Below are positions 26,570-35,272 of a DNA stretch of 64,000 bases, in pieces. The translations under genes were made by a program, and so were the position numbers. Under the pieces are notes generated by a model. That model saw only the letters and a program-made list of their open reading frames with translations, did not search any database and was not told the DNA's origin. How positions within the stretch are numbered: the stretch's first letter is position 1; every line of letters starts with the position of its first letter. Source of the DNA: Prevotellaceae bacterium (lineage in GTDB: Bacteria > Bacteroidota > Bacteroidia > Bacteroidales > Bacteroidaceae); NCBI GenBank assembly GCA_019420585.1, contig JAHZGX010000013.1, forward strand, positions 124,001 to 188,000. The letters run 5' to 3'.

Positions 26570-27655
26570 ATGGCTAACAAGAATCTGAATAAAGCAAAAG
26601 AAGCGAAGAAAGATGAGTTTTATACTCAGCTTGAAGATATTAATAATGAACTGAAACATTATCGCGAGCATTTTCGTGGTAAAACTGTGTTGTGTAATTG
26701 TGATGACCCACGTGTCAGCAATTTCTTTACCTATTTTGCATGCAACTTTGAGTTTCTTGGCTTGAAGAAATTGATAACGACTTGTTATAAGAATCAAGAT
26801 GTTGACTTGTTCAGTCAAAACAAGAGTGAGCAAGCTGTATATTTGGTTTATGAAGGAGACAAAAACGGAGATCATATACCGAATGCAGATGAGATAGGTG
26901 TAATGCCATTAAAGGGGGATGGCGATTTTAGAAGTAAAGAGTGTATTGAACTTCTAAAAGAAGCGGATATTGTTGTTACTAATCCTCCTTTTTCTTTGTT
27001 CAGAGAGTATGTTGCCCAATTGATTGAGTATGATAAGAAGTTCTTGATTATTGGGAATGTAAATGCCAATACCACTAAAGAAATCTTCCCTTTAATAAAA
27101 GAAGGAAAAATATGGATGGGAGCAAGTATTCATAGTGGAGATAGGAAGTTTTGGGTTCCTGATAATTATGAATTAAATGCTGCAGGGTGTGGTATTGATG
27201 ATAAAGGGCGGAAATTTATTAAAGTCAAAGGTGTTAGATGGTTCACTAATCTTGATTATAAAGAACGACATGAAGATATAATTTTATACAAGAAATATAT
27301 TGCTTCAAAATATCCTAAGTATGATAACTTTGATGCGATTAATGTAGACAAAACAGAGGATATTCCATGTGATTATGATGGGATAATGGGAGTTCCTGTG
27401 ACATTTCTTGATAAATACAATCCAGATCAGTTTGATATTATAGGTATTACAAAAACATGGTTTGGAATGGCAAGCAAAATATATGGAGAACAGATACAAG
27501 TTGATAAAAATGGGAAAGAAAAGCGTGTAACGAAATTGAATGATGGGGCCGTATTAGAAGTAAGGACACCACCTCATGGAAAAACTTACTATAAAGTAGA
27601 TGAGAAGATATACATTCAAACTTATCCACGAATTCTTATCTGTCTAAAAAAATAA
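26570..27655 (+). CDS. EcoRI-family adenine-specific DNA methyltransferase
   Basis: 361 residues. The N6-adenine catalytic motif IV is NPPF near residues 138-141 (VVTNPPFSLF). The opening KDEFYTQLEDINNELKHY and the DDPRVSNFFTYFA region match the EcoRI methylase family in Bacteroidales. It should transfer a methyl group from S-adenosylmethionine to adenine in a short target; the target is not readable. A DUF262-HNH gene follows 6 bp later and is the probable nuclease partner. AT-rich, inside the tRNA-Phe bracketed segment. Confidence 0.9.
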   Translation: MANKNLNKAKEAKKDEFYTQLEDINNELKHYREHFRGKTVLCNCDDPRVSNFFTYFACNFEFLGLKKLITTCYKNQDVDLFSQNKSEQAVYLVYEGDKNGDHIPNADEIGVMPLKGDGDFRSKECIELLKEADIVVTNPPFSLFREYVAQLIEYDKKFLIIGNVNANTTKEIFPLIKEGKIWMGASIHSGDRKFWVPDNYELNAAGCGIDDKGRKFIKVKGVRWFTNLDYKERHEDIILYKKYIASKYPKYDNFDAINVDKTEDIPCDYDGIMGVPVTFLDKYNPDQFDIIGITKTWFGMASKIYGEQIQVDKNGKEKRVTKLNDGAVLEVRTPPHGKTYYKVDEKIYIQTYPRILICLKK

Positions 27656-27661
27656 GCAATT

Positions 27662-28771
27662 ATGAAAATAGAACAGAAATCAATAAAGATAACCGATCTT
27701 ATAGATGGCTATTGCGACGATGCTGATACAGGTGTCAAAGGCTATGGAGGTAAACTTGATATTCGTCCACCTTATCAACGAGAGTTCCGATATGATATAA
27801 AGCAACAGCAGGCAGTCATTTATACCATATTAAAAGGTTTTCCACTCAACATCATGTATTGGAGTGTCGGCGAAGATGGTAATTATGAAATGATTGACGG
27901 GCAACAACGTACCTTGTCTATCTGCGAGTTCTTTACCCATGGCTTTAACATTGAAAATGAAAACCATGAAACAATTTATTTCTCAACCTTAACAAACGAA
28001 GAAAAAGAGAAGTTCTTAAATTACGAATTGACAGTATACTTCTGCAAAGGAACAGACAAAGAGAAATTGGATTGGTTCAGAGTCATCAACATCGCAGGAG
28101 AAAAATTACTTGACCAAGAGCTTCTTAATGCCGTCTATACGGGACCGTTTGTGACAGACGCTCGCCGCCATTTTTCAAAGAGGGGTTGTCCGGTCTACAA
28201 ACTCGGTGCAGACTTTTTGAACGGAACTGCCATTGAACAGGCATATCTTTCAACCATCCTTAAATGGGCAGCACGTCATGACGGCATTGCCAAAGTGGAT
28301 GATTATATGGCACAACATCAGTTTGACCCGAATGCCAACAAGTTATGGGCTTATTTCGTGTCTATCATCACATGGATACGTTCCACATTCCCAAAATATC
28401 GCCGTGAAATGAAAGGCTTAGATTGGGGTGCCATGTTCGATGAGTTTGGTGATTGTGTTTATGATACAGAAGTATTGGAAGAACAAATCCACGATTTAAT
28501 GGAGGACGACGAGATAATGAAGAAATCCGGCATCTATCGTTATGTATTGAGTGGTGACCTGCGCGACCTCAGTTTCCGCACTTTCGACAAAAAGCAAAAG
28601 CGCGAAGCATATGAGCGGCAAAAAGGGATTTGCGTACATTGTGGCAAACATTTCGAACTTGAAGAAATGGAAGCAGACCACATCACTCCATGGAAAGAAG
28701 GCGGTACAACAGTGGTAGAGAATTGCCAAATGCTTTGCAGAAATTGTAATAGAGTTAAAGGAGGGAAATAA
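27662..28771 (+). CDS. DUF262 and HNH endonuclease protein
   Basis: 369 residues. The N-terminal DUF262 domain (ParB/Srx-like NTPase fold, as in GmrSD enzymes) shows the IDGQQRT motif near residue 80 after RPPYQREFRY. The C-terminal HNH nuclease has CVHCGKHF, ADHITPW and CRNCNRVKGG, with four zinc-type cysteines and the HNH histidine intact. Its position right after an EcoRI-type methyltransferase suggests it is the restriction half of the cassette, although DUF262-HNH proteins can also act against modified DNA. The 28790 gene follows by 18 bp. Confidence 0.88.
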   Translation: MKIEQKSIKITDLIDGYCDDADTGVKGYGGKLDIRPPYQREFRYDIKQQQAVIYTILKGFPLNIMYWSVGEDGNYEMIDGQQRTLSICEFFTHGFNIENENHETIYFSTLTNEEKEKFLNYELTVYFCKGTDKEKLDWFRVINIAGEKLLDQELLNAVYTGPFVTDARRHFSKRGCPVYKLGADFLNGTAIEQAYLSTILKWAARHDGIAKVDDYMAQHQFDPNANKLWAYFVSIITWIRSTFPKYRREMKGLDWGAMFDEFGDCVYDTEVLEEQIHDLMEDDEIMKKSGIYRYVLSGDLRDLSFRTFDKKQKREAYERQKGICVHCGKHFELEEMEADHITPWKEGGTTVVENCQMLCRNCNRVKGGK

Positions 28772-28789
28772 TAACTAAAGGCAACAATT

Positions 28790-29656
28790 ATGTCACAAAG
28801 AAAAATAAATTTCTTTTTTCTTCAGTTATCTGAAAATGAACGTACTTTTGAAGTGGAAAATAGTATCGATAGATTACTGAACTATATAAACTCACTCTCA
28901 CGAACAAGGAGAAAGCAAGATATATCAGATGAAAGGATTTGTTTTCTTGAAAGATATTCATATGATGATAATACTCATATTGTAAAATTGCTTTTCAAGA
29001 GTGCTAAACATAGTTACCGTGCCCCATTACTGAATAGAAATACAGTTGAGTCACGAGAGAACCCTAAAACCATGGAAGAGGGAGAACAAATAAAAACGCA
29101 TCTTCTTATAAAATTCAAAAACGGAGATGCTATTGTTTTTCTTGAAACAGGGCGTGATATTTTAACGATGAAAAATATAACAGATTATTTGAATCTGTTT
29201 ATCTCCATATTCAATAATAACCATCGTCGGGATAAAATAGAAGGAACATTTCGTTTTGATATGATTCCTCGAGATGATTTTAGAGAAGTATTAGATAATA
29301 TGCATCGAGTTACTTGTGTTTCCATTTATGTGCAAAAACAAATATTGGGAAGTGATGCTCTCAACTTCTCAAATACAACTCACGAAGCAAAAGAAGACAT
29401 TGTGATAGAAGTTAAGGCACAAAGAGGGCTATCGTTAAAAACAATGATGTATGATTTACTTGCAAAATTTAACGGAGGTCAAACCATCCAGCGAATCAGG
29501 GCAACAGGAAAATTGTCCGATAAATCAGAAACTATCATTGACACATCATTTATTATAAAGAAAGAATACATTGATGCCCAACGAAACGAAGATACTGGAG
29601 AATATAACACAGATTTCATGTTTTCTCAGTTGATGTTATTGTCTAATAGTTTCTAA
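28790..29656 (+). CDS. Unrecognised cytosolic protein, paired with a 4-TM protein
   Basis: 288 residues, no signal peptide or membrane segment. It opens MSQRKINFFFLQLSENERTF, has a mixed alpha/beta pattern, and includes HLLIKFKNGDAIVFLETGRD near residues 105-125 and a strand-rich C-terminus. I cannot place it in a named family with confidence. It sits 18 bp after the HNH gene and 6 bp before a small four-helix membrane protein. A soluble protein plus a four-TM protein in a defence-type operon is the layout known from Kiwa (KwaB and KwaA), but I see no sequence proof of homology. Confidence 0.7.
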   Translation: MSQRKINFFFLQLSENERTFEVENSIDRLLNYINSLSRTRRKQDISDERICFLERYSYDDNTHIVKLLFKSAKHSYRAPLLNRNTVESRENPKTMEEGEQIKTHLLIKFKNGDAIVFLETGRDILTMKNITDYLNLFISIFNNNHRRDKIEGTFRFDMIPRDDFREVLDNMHRVTCVSIYVQKQILGSDALNFSNTTHEAKEDIVIEVKAQRGLSLKTMMYDLLAKFNGGQTIQRIRATGKLSDKSETIIDTSFIIKKEYIDAQRNEDTGEYNTDFMFSQLMLLSNSF

Positions 29657-29661
29657 ATAAA

Positions 29662-30162
29662 ATGTATTGTGAATTCATTTTTGTTTTAATAGATTATTTC
29701 TCGTCTATTAATAAACGCATTGCTATTTATGAATGGGCTATACCTGCTATTTTAGGATGTGCAATTGGATGGTATGCAATGTACTCAGATAATATCAATC
29801 TTCCTTATGACGCTATAAAAGAATTAATAACATTCTTGGCAACACTACTTGGATTTACTTTGGCTGCATTAACTTTATTCTTAACAGGACGAGTTGAGCA
29901 CACAAAAGAGTATTTGACAAATAAGATGATACGAGGGAAGAATATATCTCTTTATAGGTTAACAATAGTATCCTATTCATATATAATTATTATAGAGGCA
30001 TTCTTGTGTTTAGGTTTTTATATTTCGAGAGCCTTTGATTTTACAATCAATCAATACGTTGCATTATCAACAAATTGTTTCTTTATTGTTATATCATTGA
30101 ATGTTTTGTTGGCAACAATTCGAACAATTACAGATTTATATCTCATTATAACAAAAGAATGA
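29662..30162 (+). CDS. Small four-helix membrane protein
   Basis: 166 residues with four hydrophobic segments: about 25-42 (WAIPAILGCAIGWYAMY), 55-75 (LITFLATLLGFTLAALTLFL), 97-118 and 130-152. No enzyme motif is visible. It begins 6 bp after the preceding gene, so the two are probably co-translated and act together. The family is not recognised. In a defence setting, such proteins often serve as membrane effectors or sensors; that is inference from context only. Confidence 0.65.
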   Translation: MYCEFIFVLIDYFSSINKRIAIYEWAIPAILGCAIGWYAMYSDNINLPYDAIKELITFLATLLGFTLAALTLFLTGRVEHTKEYLTNKMIRGKNISLYRLTIVSYSYIIIIEAFLCLGFYISRAFDFTINQYVALSTNCFFIVISLNVLLATIRTITDLYLIITKE

Positions 30163-30243
30163 ATATCGAATCTCAAAACATAGGATTCAAAATCTTGATG
30201 AGATGAATATGCAAATCGGCTAATATAAAGAAAAAATAGACTA

Positions 30244-31242
30244 ATGAAAGAAGAAAACAAAATAATACTCTATCAAGACGATGATGAAATAACCCGTGTG
30301 TCGGTGCGCTTTGCTGACGAAGATTTGTGGTTGACACAGAACCAATTGGCAGAGATATACTGTACGACACAAGAGAATATTTCTATGCATATCAAGAACA
30401 TATATGCAGATCGGGAGTTGGATGGAAATCGAACTTATAAGAAATTCTTGTTAGTTCGTCAGGAAGGCAATCGTCAGGTGAGACGTAACATTGACCATTA
30501 CAATCTTGATATGGTTATTGCCTTGGGCTATCGTGTGCAGTCTCAGGTGGCGACACGTTTTCGTCGTTGGGCAACTCAACGACTTCACGAATATATCCAA
30601 AAGGGATTTGCCATGGATGATGAACGATTGAAGCAAGGTGGTAATCGTTATTTTCGCGAGTTGCTCCAGCGTATTAGGGATATTCGCAGCAGTGAGCGCA
30701 ACTTTTATCAACAGGTTACGGATATTTATGCTACAGCCACGGATTATGATCCACGTGATGAGATGACAAAAATGTTCTTTGCCACCGTGCAGAACAAACT
30801 ACATTATGCTGTTCACGAAAATACAGCTGCTGAAATCATATACAATCGTGTAGATAATGAAAAACCTTTTGTCGGCATGACGAACTTCAAGGGCAACTAT
30901 GTGACCAAAGATGATGTGAAGATAGCCAAGAACTATTTGTCTGAGATTGAACTCCAACGTCTAAATCTGCTTGTTTCAGGTTTCCTGGATTTTGCCGAGT
31001 TCCAAGCATTGGAAATGAATCCCATGACAATGAAAGATTGGATAGAAGCACTGGACAACCAAATTATAGCACACAAGCGAAAGGTTTTAATTGGCAAAGG
31101 AAACATTTCGCATAAACAGGCGATTGAAAAGGCAGAAAAGGAGTTTGCTATCTATCGCAAGCGTGAAATGGATTTGTTGGAAAGTGATTTTGATAAGGAA
31201 ATCAAAAAATTGAAAGACAATAATGATAAAAGTTCAAAGTAA
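30244..31242 (+). CDS. RhuM-family protein
   Basis: 332 residues matching the RhuM (virulence_RhuM) family: VSVRFADEDLWLTQNQLAEI at the start, the RRNIDHYNLDMVIALGYRV motif near 80-100, and NKLHYAVHENTAAEIIYNRV near 185. The C-terminus is charged and helical. RhuM proteins are frequent next to restriction systems and on genomic islands; their function is unclear. It closes the accessory segment, 140 bp before the tRNA-Phe 3' fragment. A frameshifted fragment of a second RhuM gene lies at 24628-24768. Confidence 0.9.
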   Translation: MKEENKIILYQDDDEITRVSVRFADEDLWLTQNQLAEIYCTTQENISMHIKNIYADRELDGNRTYKKFLLVRQEGNRQVRRNIDHYNLDMVIALGYRVQSQVATRFRRWATQRLHEYIQKGFAMDDERLKQGGNRYFRELLQRIRDIRSSERNFYQQVTDIYATATDYDPRDEMTKMFFATVQNKLHYAVHENTAAEIIYNRVDNEKPFVGMTNFKGNYVTKDDVKIAKNYLSEIELQRLNLLVSGFLDFAEFQALEMNPMTMKDWIEALDNQIIAHKRKVLIGKGNISHKQAIEKAEKEFAIYRKREMDLLESDFDKEIKKLKDNNDKSSK

Positions 31243-31378
31243 TTCATTACCTTTGCTCTTGGAAACCTTCACGCAACCTTGCACAAAACAACGCAAGTTA
31301 TTGGTGGAGCAAACGGAGGAGATTACAGTTGAGTAGCTTTTAGAAAAGAATGACATTCAACCACTTGGAAATAAATTA

Positions 31379-31397
31379 CGATTTCTGGTGGCACCAC
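31379..31397 (+). repeat. Partial duplicate of the tRNA-Phe 3' end (candidate att site)
   Basis: CGATTTCTGGTGGCACCAC matches the last part of both tRNA-Phe genes with one mismatch (T for C in the T-arm). With the full genes at 22956 and 25372 it brackets the accessory segments, as integration into a tRNA 3' end would leave behind. Confidence 0.65.
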
Positions 31398-31439
31398 AGC
31401 AGAAGGGGCTTTCCGAATGTTCGGAAAGCCCCTTCTGCT
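31398..31439. terminator. Strong hairpin next to the tRNA-Phe fragment
   Basis: AGCAGAAGGGGCTTTCCGA (31398-31416) pairs perfectly with TCGGAAAGCCCCTTCTGCT (31421-31439), then TTTTG. It lies directly after the tRNA fragment and could be the original terminator of the tRNA locus. Confidence 0.75.
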
Positions 31440-31482
31440 TTTGCTGTGGCATGCCGTGCCGTCAAAGGTTCTGACAAATGTT

Positions 31483-31603
31483 AAAATGGAGAGCGTTGCA
31501 TTGGCGCATGCAGCGCTCTCCATTTGACATCGTACCGTAGTGCTTTTTTGGGGGGTATAAAAGGCAAGGGAGTCAGTTCCTGTGAGGACTGACTCCCTTG
31601 CTG
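31483..31603 (-). terminator. Two hairpins downstream of the tRNA-Gln pair
   Basis: On the minus strand, AGCAAGGGAGTCAGT pairs with ACTGACTCCCTTGC (about 31564-31603) and is followed by TTTTA, terminating the tRNA-Gln transcript. A second stem AAATGGAGAGCG / CGCTCTCCATTT lies at 31483-31524. Confidence 0.7.
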
Positions 31604-31610
31604 TGTCTTG

Positions 31611-31681
31611 TTGGGCTACCCGGACTCGAACCAGGAAAGGCAGGACCAGAATCTGCAGTGTTACCATTACACCATAGCCCA
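31611..31681 (-). tRNA. tRNA-Gln (CTG), copy 1
   Basis: Acceptor TGGGCTA/TAGCCCA plus A, D-arm GTGTAATGGTAACAC, loop TTCTGGT giving anticodon CTG, and T-arm CCTGGTTCGAGTCCGGG. Identical to the copy at 31730-31800, 48 bp away. Confidence 0.92.
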
Positions 31682-31729
31682 AGCATGGGTTGGCGGCATC
31701 CCGCGGACGCTCACGCCGATATCTAGAGG

Positions 31730-31800
31730 TTGGGCTACCCGGACTCGAACCAGGAAAGGCAGGACCAGAATCTGCAGTGTTACCATTACACCATAGCCCA
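31730..31800 (-). tRNA. tRNA-Gln (CTG), copy 2
   Basis: Sequence identical to the copy at 31611-31681. It is the first of the tandem pair in the direction of transcription. Confidence 0.92.
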
Positions 31801-31886
31801 ATAAGCCTCGGCAATGTCTTAATTGCGTTGCAAAGGTACTGACTTTTTCCGACCTCGCAAATCTTTCTGCTAAAAAAAATTAATGG

Positions 31887-31918
31887 TTTGCTTATTCGGA
31901 TAAGTATCTTTACCTTTG
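31887..31918 (+). promoter_or_regulatory. rsfS promoter
   Basis: TTTG 31887-31890 and TACCTTTG 31911-31918 with exactly 20 bp between, a textbook Bacteroidetes sigma-factor promoter, 36 bp before the rsfS ATG. Confidence 0.75.
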
Positions 31919-31953
31919 CATACAATTTAGGTAAAACAAGTTATACATATTTG

Positions 31954-32313
31954 ATGGAGATAAAAGACAAGTTGGTGTCTGCCATTGTGGAAGGCCTTCA
32001 GGACAAGAAAGGAAAAGGCATTGTGGTGGTTGACCTTACGGAGATGGCGGACGTTGTTTGTAAGTATTTTGTAATCTGCACGGCGGGTTCTCCGGCGCAG
32101 GTGCAGGCGTTGACGCGCTCTGTGGGCGATAATGCCCGCACGGAGGTGAAGGCAAAACCGCTGGCCGTGGACGGTTTGCGCAATTCACGCTGGGTGGCGA
32201 TGGATTATGCTGATGTCATTGTGCACATCATGCTTGCCGAGGAACGTGCGTTTTACGATATAGAGCACTTGTGGGAGGATGCACGCCTTATAAGCCTTCC
32301 CGATGTGGAGTGA
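31954..32313 (+). CDS. rsfS: Ribosomal silencing factor RsfS
   Basis: 119 residues from MEIKDKLV; an upstream in-frame ATG is rejected because it lies inside the promoter. The RsfS/Iojap core is clear: VVVDLTEMADVVCKYFVICT, DGLRNSRWVAMDYADVIVHI and YDIEHLWEDA. RsfS binds ribosomal protein L14 and blocks subunit joining in starvation. It is followed 41 bp later by ftsH, the usual Bacteroidales order. Confidence 0.93.
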   Translation: MEIKDKLVSAIVEGLQDKKGKGIVVVDLTEMADVVCKYFVICTAGSPAQVQALTRSVGDNARTEVKAKPLAVDGLRNSRWVAMDYADVIVHIMLAEERAFYDIEHLWEDARLISLPDVE

Positions 32314-32354
32314 CGGTGCAGGTGCTGTGTTGTTTAATGTAATCAAGAATAATT

Positions 32355-34361
32355 ATGGATAAGGATAAATCGCCCAGATCGCGTTTCAATTTCATGTGGG
32401 TCTATCTGGTGATAGTCGGACTGCTTGGCTTTCTGGTGCTCAACAGCGGAGGCCCATCGCTTCTACCAAGTTCCGGCAAAGAGGTTCCGTACAGTCAGTT
32501 TCGGACTTATGTGACCAAGGGCTATGCTTCCCGCATCGTGGCCGACAAGAAGAACGGTTCGCTGCGCATGTATGTGCAGCAGGATCATGTGCGTGACGTG
32601 TTCCCCACAAGTTCCGTGCAACCCGGTGCGGAAGTGTATGTGCAGACCGACTTTCCGTCTGCCGACAAACTGGACACTTTTGTGGAGCAACAGCAGGAGG
32701 CCGGCAACTTCCAGGGCGAGGTGACGTATGAGCAGGGCGATGTCCTGTTTCATAATTTCCTGTGGTCGTTTGGTCCGTTGATTCTCATTGTGCTTTTTTG
32801 GATGTTCATGCTCCGTGGAGCCGGTGGCAAATCGGTGGGCGGCGGTCCGATGGGCATCTTCAATGTGGGCAAGAGCCGTGCTAAACTGGTGGAGAAAGAC
32901 CAGCGCGACAAGGTGACATTTCGTGATGTGGCCGGGCTGGCAGGTGCCAAGCAGGAGGTGCATGAGATTGTGGATTTCCTGCGTAATCCGCAGAAATATA
33001 CTCAATTGGGCGGAAAGATTCCCAAGGGTGCACTGCTTGTGGGACCTCCGGGGACCGGCAAGACGCTGCTGGCCAAGGCAGTGGCGGGGGAGGCTGACGT
33101 GCCTTTCTTCTCCATGTCGGGCAGTGACTTCGTGGAAATGTTCGTGGGAGTGGGTGCCAGCCGAGTGCGTGATTTGTTTAGGCAAGCCAAGGAGAAGGCT
33201 CCCTGCATCATTTTCATTGATGAGATTGATGCCGTGGGTCGTGCCCGCAGCAAGGGGTTGCAGATGAGTGCGAATGATGAGCGGGAGAATACGCTCAACC
33301 AGTTGCTCACCGAGATGGATGGCTTTGGCACCAACAGCGGAGTCATCATCCTGGCTGCCACCAACCGTGCCGACATACTGGACAAGGCTCTCCTCAGAGC
33401 CGGACGTTTTGACCGGCAGATACATGTAGACTTGCCTGACGTGAACGAGCGAAAGGAAATCTTCCGGGTACATCTGCGTCCTCTGAAAACCGACCAGTCG
33501 CTTGACATTGATTTCCTGGCACGACAGACTCCGGGATTCAGTGGTGCCGATATTGCCAATGTGTGCAACGAGGCTGCCCTCATCGCTGCCCGTAATTCCG
33601 CTCCGTTCGTCACTAAGGACCATTTCCTTGCGGCTGTGGACCGTATTGTAGGCGGACTGGAGAAGAAGACCAAGGTGATGACTGTGGAGGAGAAACGCAC
33701 CATAGCCTTGCACGAGGCCGGACATGCCACCATCAGTTGGCTGCTGCAGTATGCCAATCCACTGGTCAAGGTGACCATCGTGCCGCGTGGACGTGCACTG
33801 GGAGCCGCCTGGTACTTGCCCGAGGAACGGCAGATATCAACCCGTGAGCAGATGCTCGATGAGATGTGTGCCTTACTGGGCGGTCGTGCTGCCGAGGAAC
33901 TCTTCACCGGGCATGTGAGCAGCGGAGCCATGAACGACTTGGAGCGGGTGACCAAGCAGGCGTATGGGATGATTGCCTATATGGGTATGGGTGAGAAACT
34001 TCCCAACCTGTGTTATTATGACAGTCAGGAATATAACTTCCAGAAGCCATATTCTGAGCACACGGCACAGGTGATAGACCAGGAAGTGCAGTCGATGATA
34101 GAGATGCAGTATGCCCGTGCCAAGCAATTGCTTGACGAGCATCGTGACGGGCATGCACAGTTGGCTCAGTTGCTGGTTGACCGCGAAGTGGTGTTTGCAG
34201 AGGATGTTGAGCGCATCTTCGGACCGCGTCCTTGGATGAGCCGCACCGAAGAACTGTTGAAGGAACCGAAATCTGACGAACCTGTCGGTGCCGATGGTGC
34301 TGATGACGGACGTGCATCCGTGGAGCCGGACAATCAGTCAACAGAAAACGGGGAGTCATGA
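32355..34361 (+). CDS. ftsH: ATP-dependent zinc metalloprotease FtsH
   Basis: 668 residues, two N-terminal membrane helices (about 14-32 and 133-155) around a periplasmic loop, then the AAA+ domain with Walker A GPPGTGKT near 229-236 and Walker B IIFIDEID. The M41 protease follows, with zinc motif HEAGH near 453-457. It degrades membrane and regulatory proteins at the inner membrane. The charged tail is variable. It overlaps cdsA by 4 bp (ATGA). Confidence 0.97.
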   Translation: MDKDKSPRSRFNFMWVYLVIVGLLGFLVLNSGGPSLLPSSGKEVPYSQFRTYVTKGYASRIVADKKNGSLRMYVQQDHVRDVFPTSSVQPGAEVYVQTDFPSADKLDTFVEQQQEAGNFQGEVTYEQGDVLFHNFLWSFGPLILIVLFWMFMLRGAGGKSVGGGPMGIFNVGKSRAKLVEKDQRDKVTFRDVAGLAGAKQEVHEIVDFLRNPQKYTQLGGKIPKGALLVGPPGTGKTLLAKAVAGEADVPFFSMSGSDFVEMFVGVGASRVRDLFRQAKEKAPCIIFIDEIDAVGRARSKGLQMSANDERENTLNQLLTEMDGFGTNSGVIILAATNRADILDKALLRAGRFDRQIHVDLPDVNERKEIFRVHLRPLKTDQSLDIDFLARQTPGFSGADIANVCNEAALIAARNSAPFVTKDHFLAAVDRIVGGLEKKTKVMTVEEKRTIALHEAGHATISWLLQYANPLVKVTIVPRGRALGAAWYLPEERQISTREQMLDEMCALLGGRAAEELFTGHVSSGAMNDLERVTKQAYGMIAYMGMGEKLPNLCYYDSQEYNFQKPYSEHTAQVIDQEVQSMIEMQYARAKQLLDEHRDGHAQLAQLLVDREVVFAEDVERIFGPRPWMSRTEELLKEPKSDEPVGADGADDGRASVEPDNQSTENGES

Positions 34362-35188
34362 AGAATTTCGTCTTGAGAACGGTGGTGGGCATTGCCTATG
34401 TGGCATTGCTGGTGGGAAGCCTTATGATGGGGCCTGTGTCGGCATGCTTTTTCTTCGGCATCGTAACGTGGGGCACTATCATGGAATTGTGTTCTGTGGT
34501 GAACCGGCATGCGGGGTTGCATACGCTGGGACTGCTTACCTCCACGGCGGGCTTTTTGCTGGTGGCTTTCGCTTGGCTGTGGAATTTCGGGGATGGTGCC
34601 ACGCTTCAGTGCCTCGCTTTGTATGGCTTGCTCCTGCTGGCCATGCCTGTGGTTGGACTTTACCGCCGCACCGGAACTTCCTTGCAGGACTGGATGGCCA
34701 TGTATGCCGCCCAGTTGTATGTGGCTGTTCCGTTTGCCTTGCTGTCTAGGCTTATTGCTGTGGAGGGAACCGGGTATAGTTATTTCCTGCCACTGGCATT
34801 GTTTGTCTTTATTTGGGTGAATGACACTGGTGCCTATTTGGTGGGCAGTATGCTGCACCGCCGTTTCCCGTGGAAACTCTTTCCCAGCGTGTCACCTAAC
34901 AAATCCTGGGTAGGCAGCCTGGGAGGGGGCATCGCCACTTTGCTGACATCGGTGGCCTGCTGGCACCTGGATACTGGTGGGCATACTTTGTCCGTGTGGC
35001 TCGGTTTCGCGCTCGTGGTAGTGGTGTCCGGAACTTGGGGTGACTTGGTAGAGAGCCAAGTGAAGCGCCAGTTGGGCATCAAGGACAGCGGCCATGTCCT
35101 GCCCGGACATGGCGGTTTGCTTGACCGCTTTGACAGCAGCCTGCTGGCCATACCTGCTTCTGTAATCTATTTCTGCCTGGTGGCCTGA
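34358..35188 (+). CDS. cdsA: Phosphatidate cytidylyltransferase
   Basis: 276 residues with about eight membrane helices. The CDP-alcohol signature is complete: SQVKRQLGIKDSGHVLPGHG followed by GLLDRFDS, preceded by SPNKSWVGSLGGG. It makes CDP-diacylglycerol from phosphatidate and CTP, the branch point of phospholipid synthesis. Co-transcribed with rsfS and ftsH; the start overlaps the ftsH stop as ATGA. Confidence 0.96.
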   Translation: MKNFVLRTVVGIAYVALLVGSLMMGPVSACFFFGIVTWGTIMELCSVVNRHAGLHTLGLLTSTAGFLLVAFAWLWNFGDGATLQCLALYGLLLLAMPVVGLYRRTGTSLQDWMAMYAAQLYVAVPFALLSRLIAVEGTGYSYFLPLALFVFIWVNDTGAYLVGSMLHRRFPWKLFPSVSPNKSWVGSLGGGIATLLTSVACWHLDTGGHTLSVWLGFALVVVVSGTWGDLVESQVKRQLGIKDSGHVLPGHGGLLDRFDSSLLAIPASVIYFCLVA

Positions 35189-35213
35189 ACAGACCGGAGG
35201 CATTGTCTGATAT

Positions 35214-35255
35214 GGGCAGCCGTTTGTCCCTTGTGGGGTAAGCGGCTGCCCGTTT
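35214..35255. terminator. Terminator between convergent cdsA and metY-like genes
   Basis: GGGCAGCCG (35214-35222) pairs with CGGCTGCCC (35243-35251), then GTTTGTTTG. Confidence 0.7.
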
Positions 35256-35272
35256 GTTTGTGTGTGGTATTG

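Noticed and set aside
31323..31925. 200-codon minus-strand frame across the tRNA-Gln pair
   Set aside because: It consists largely of the translated tRNA genes and their duplicate.
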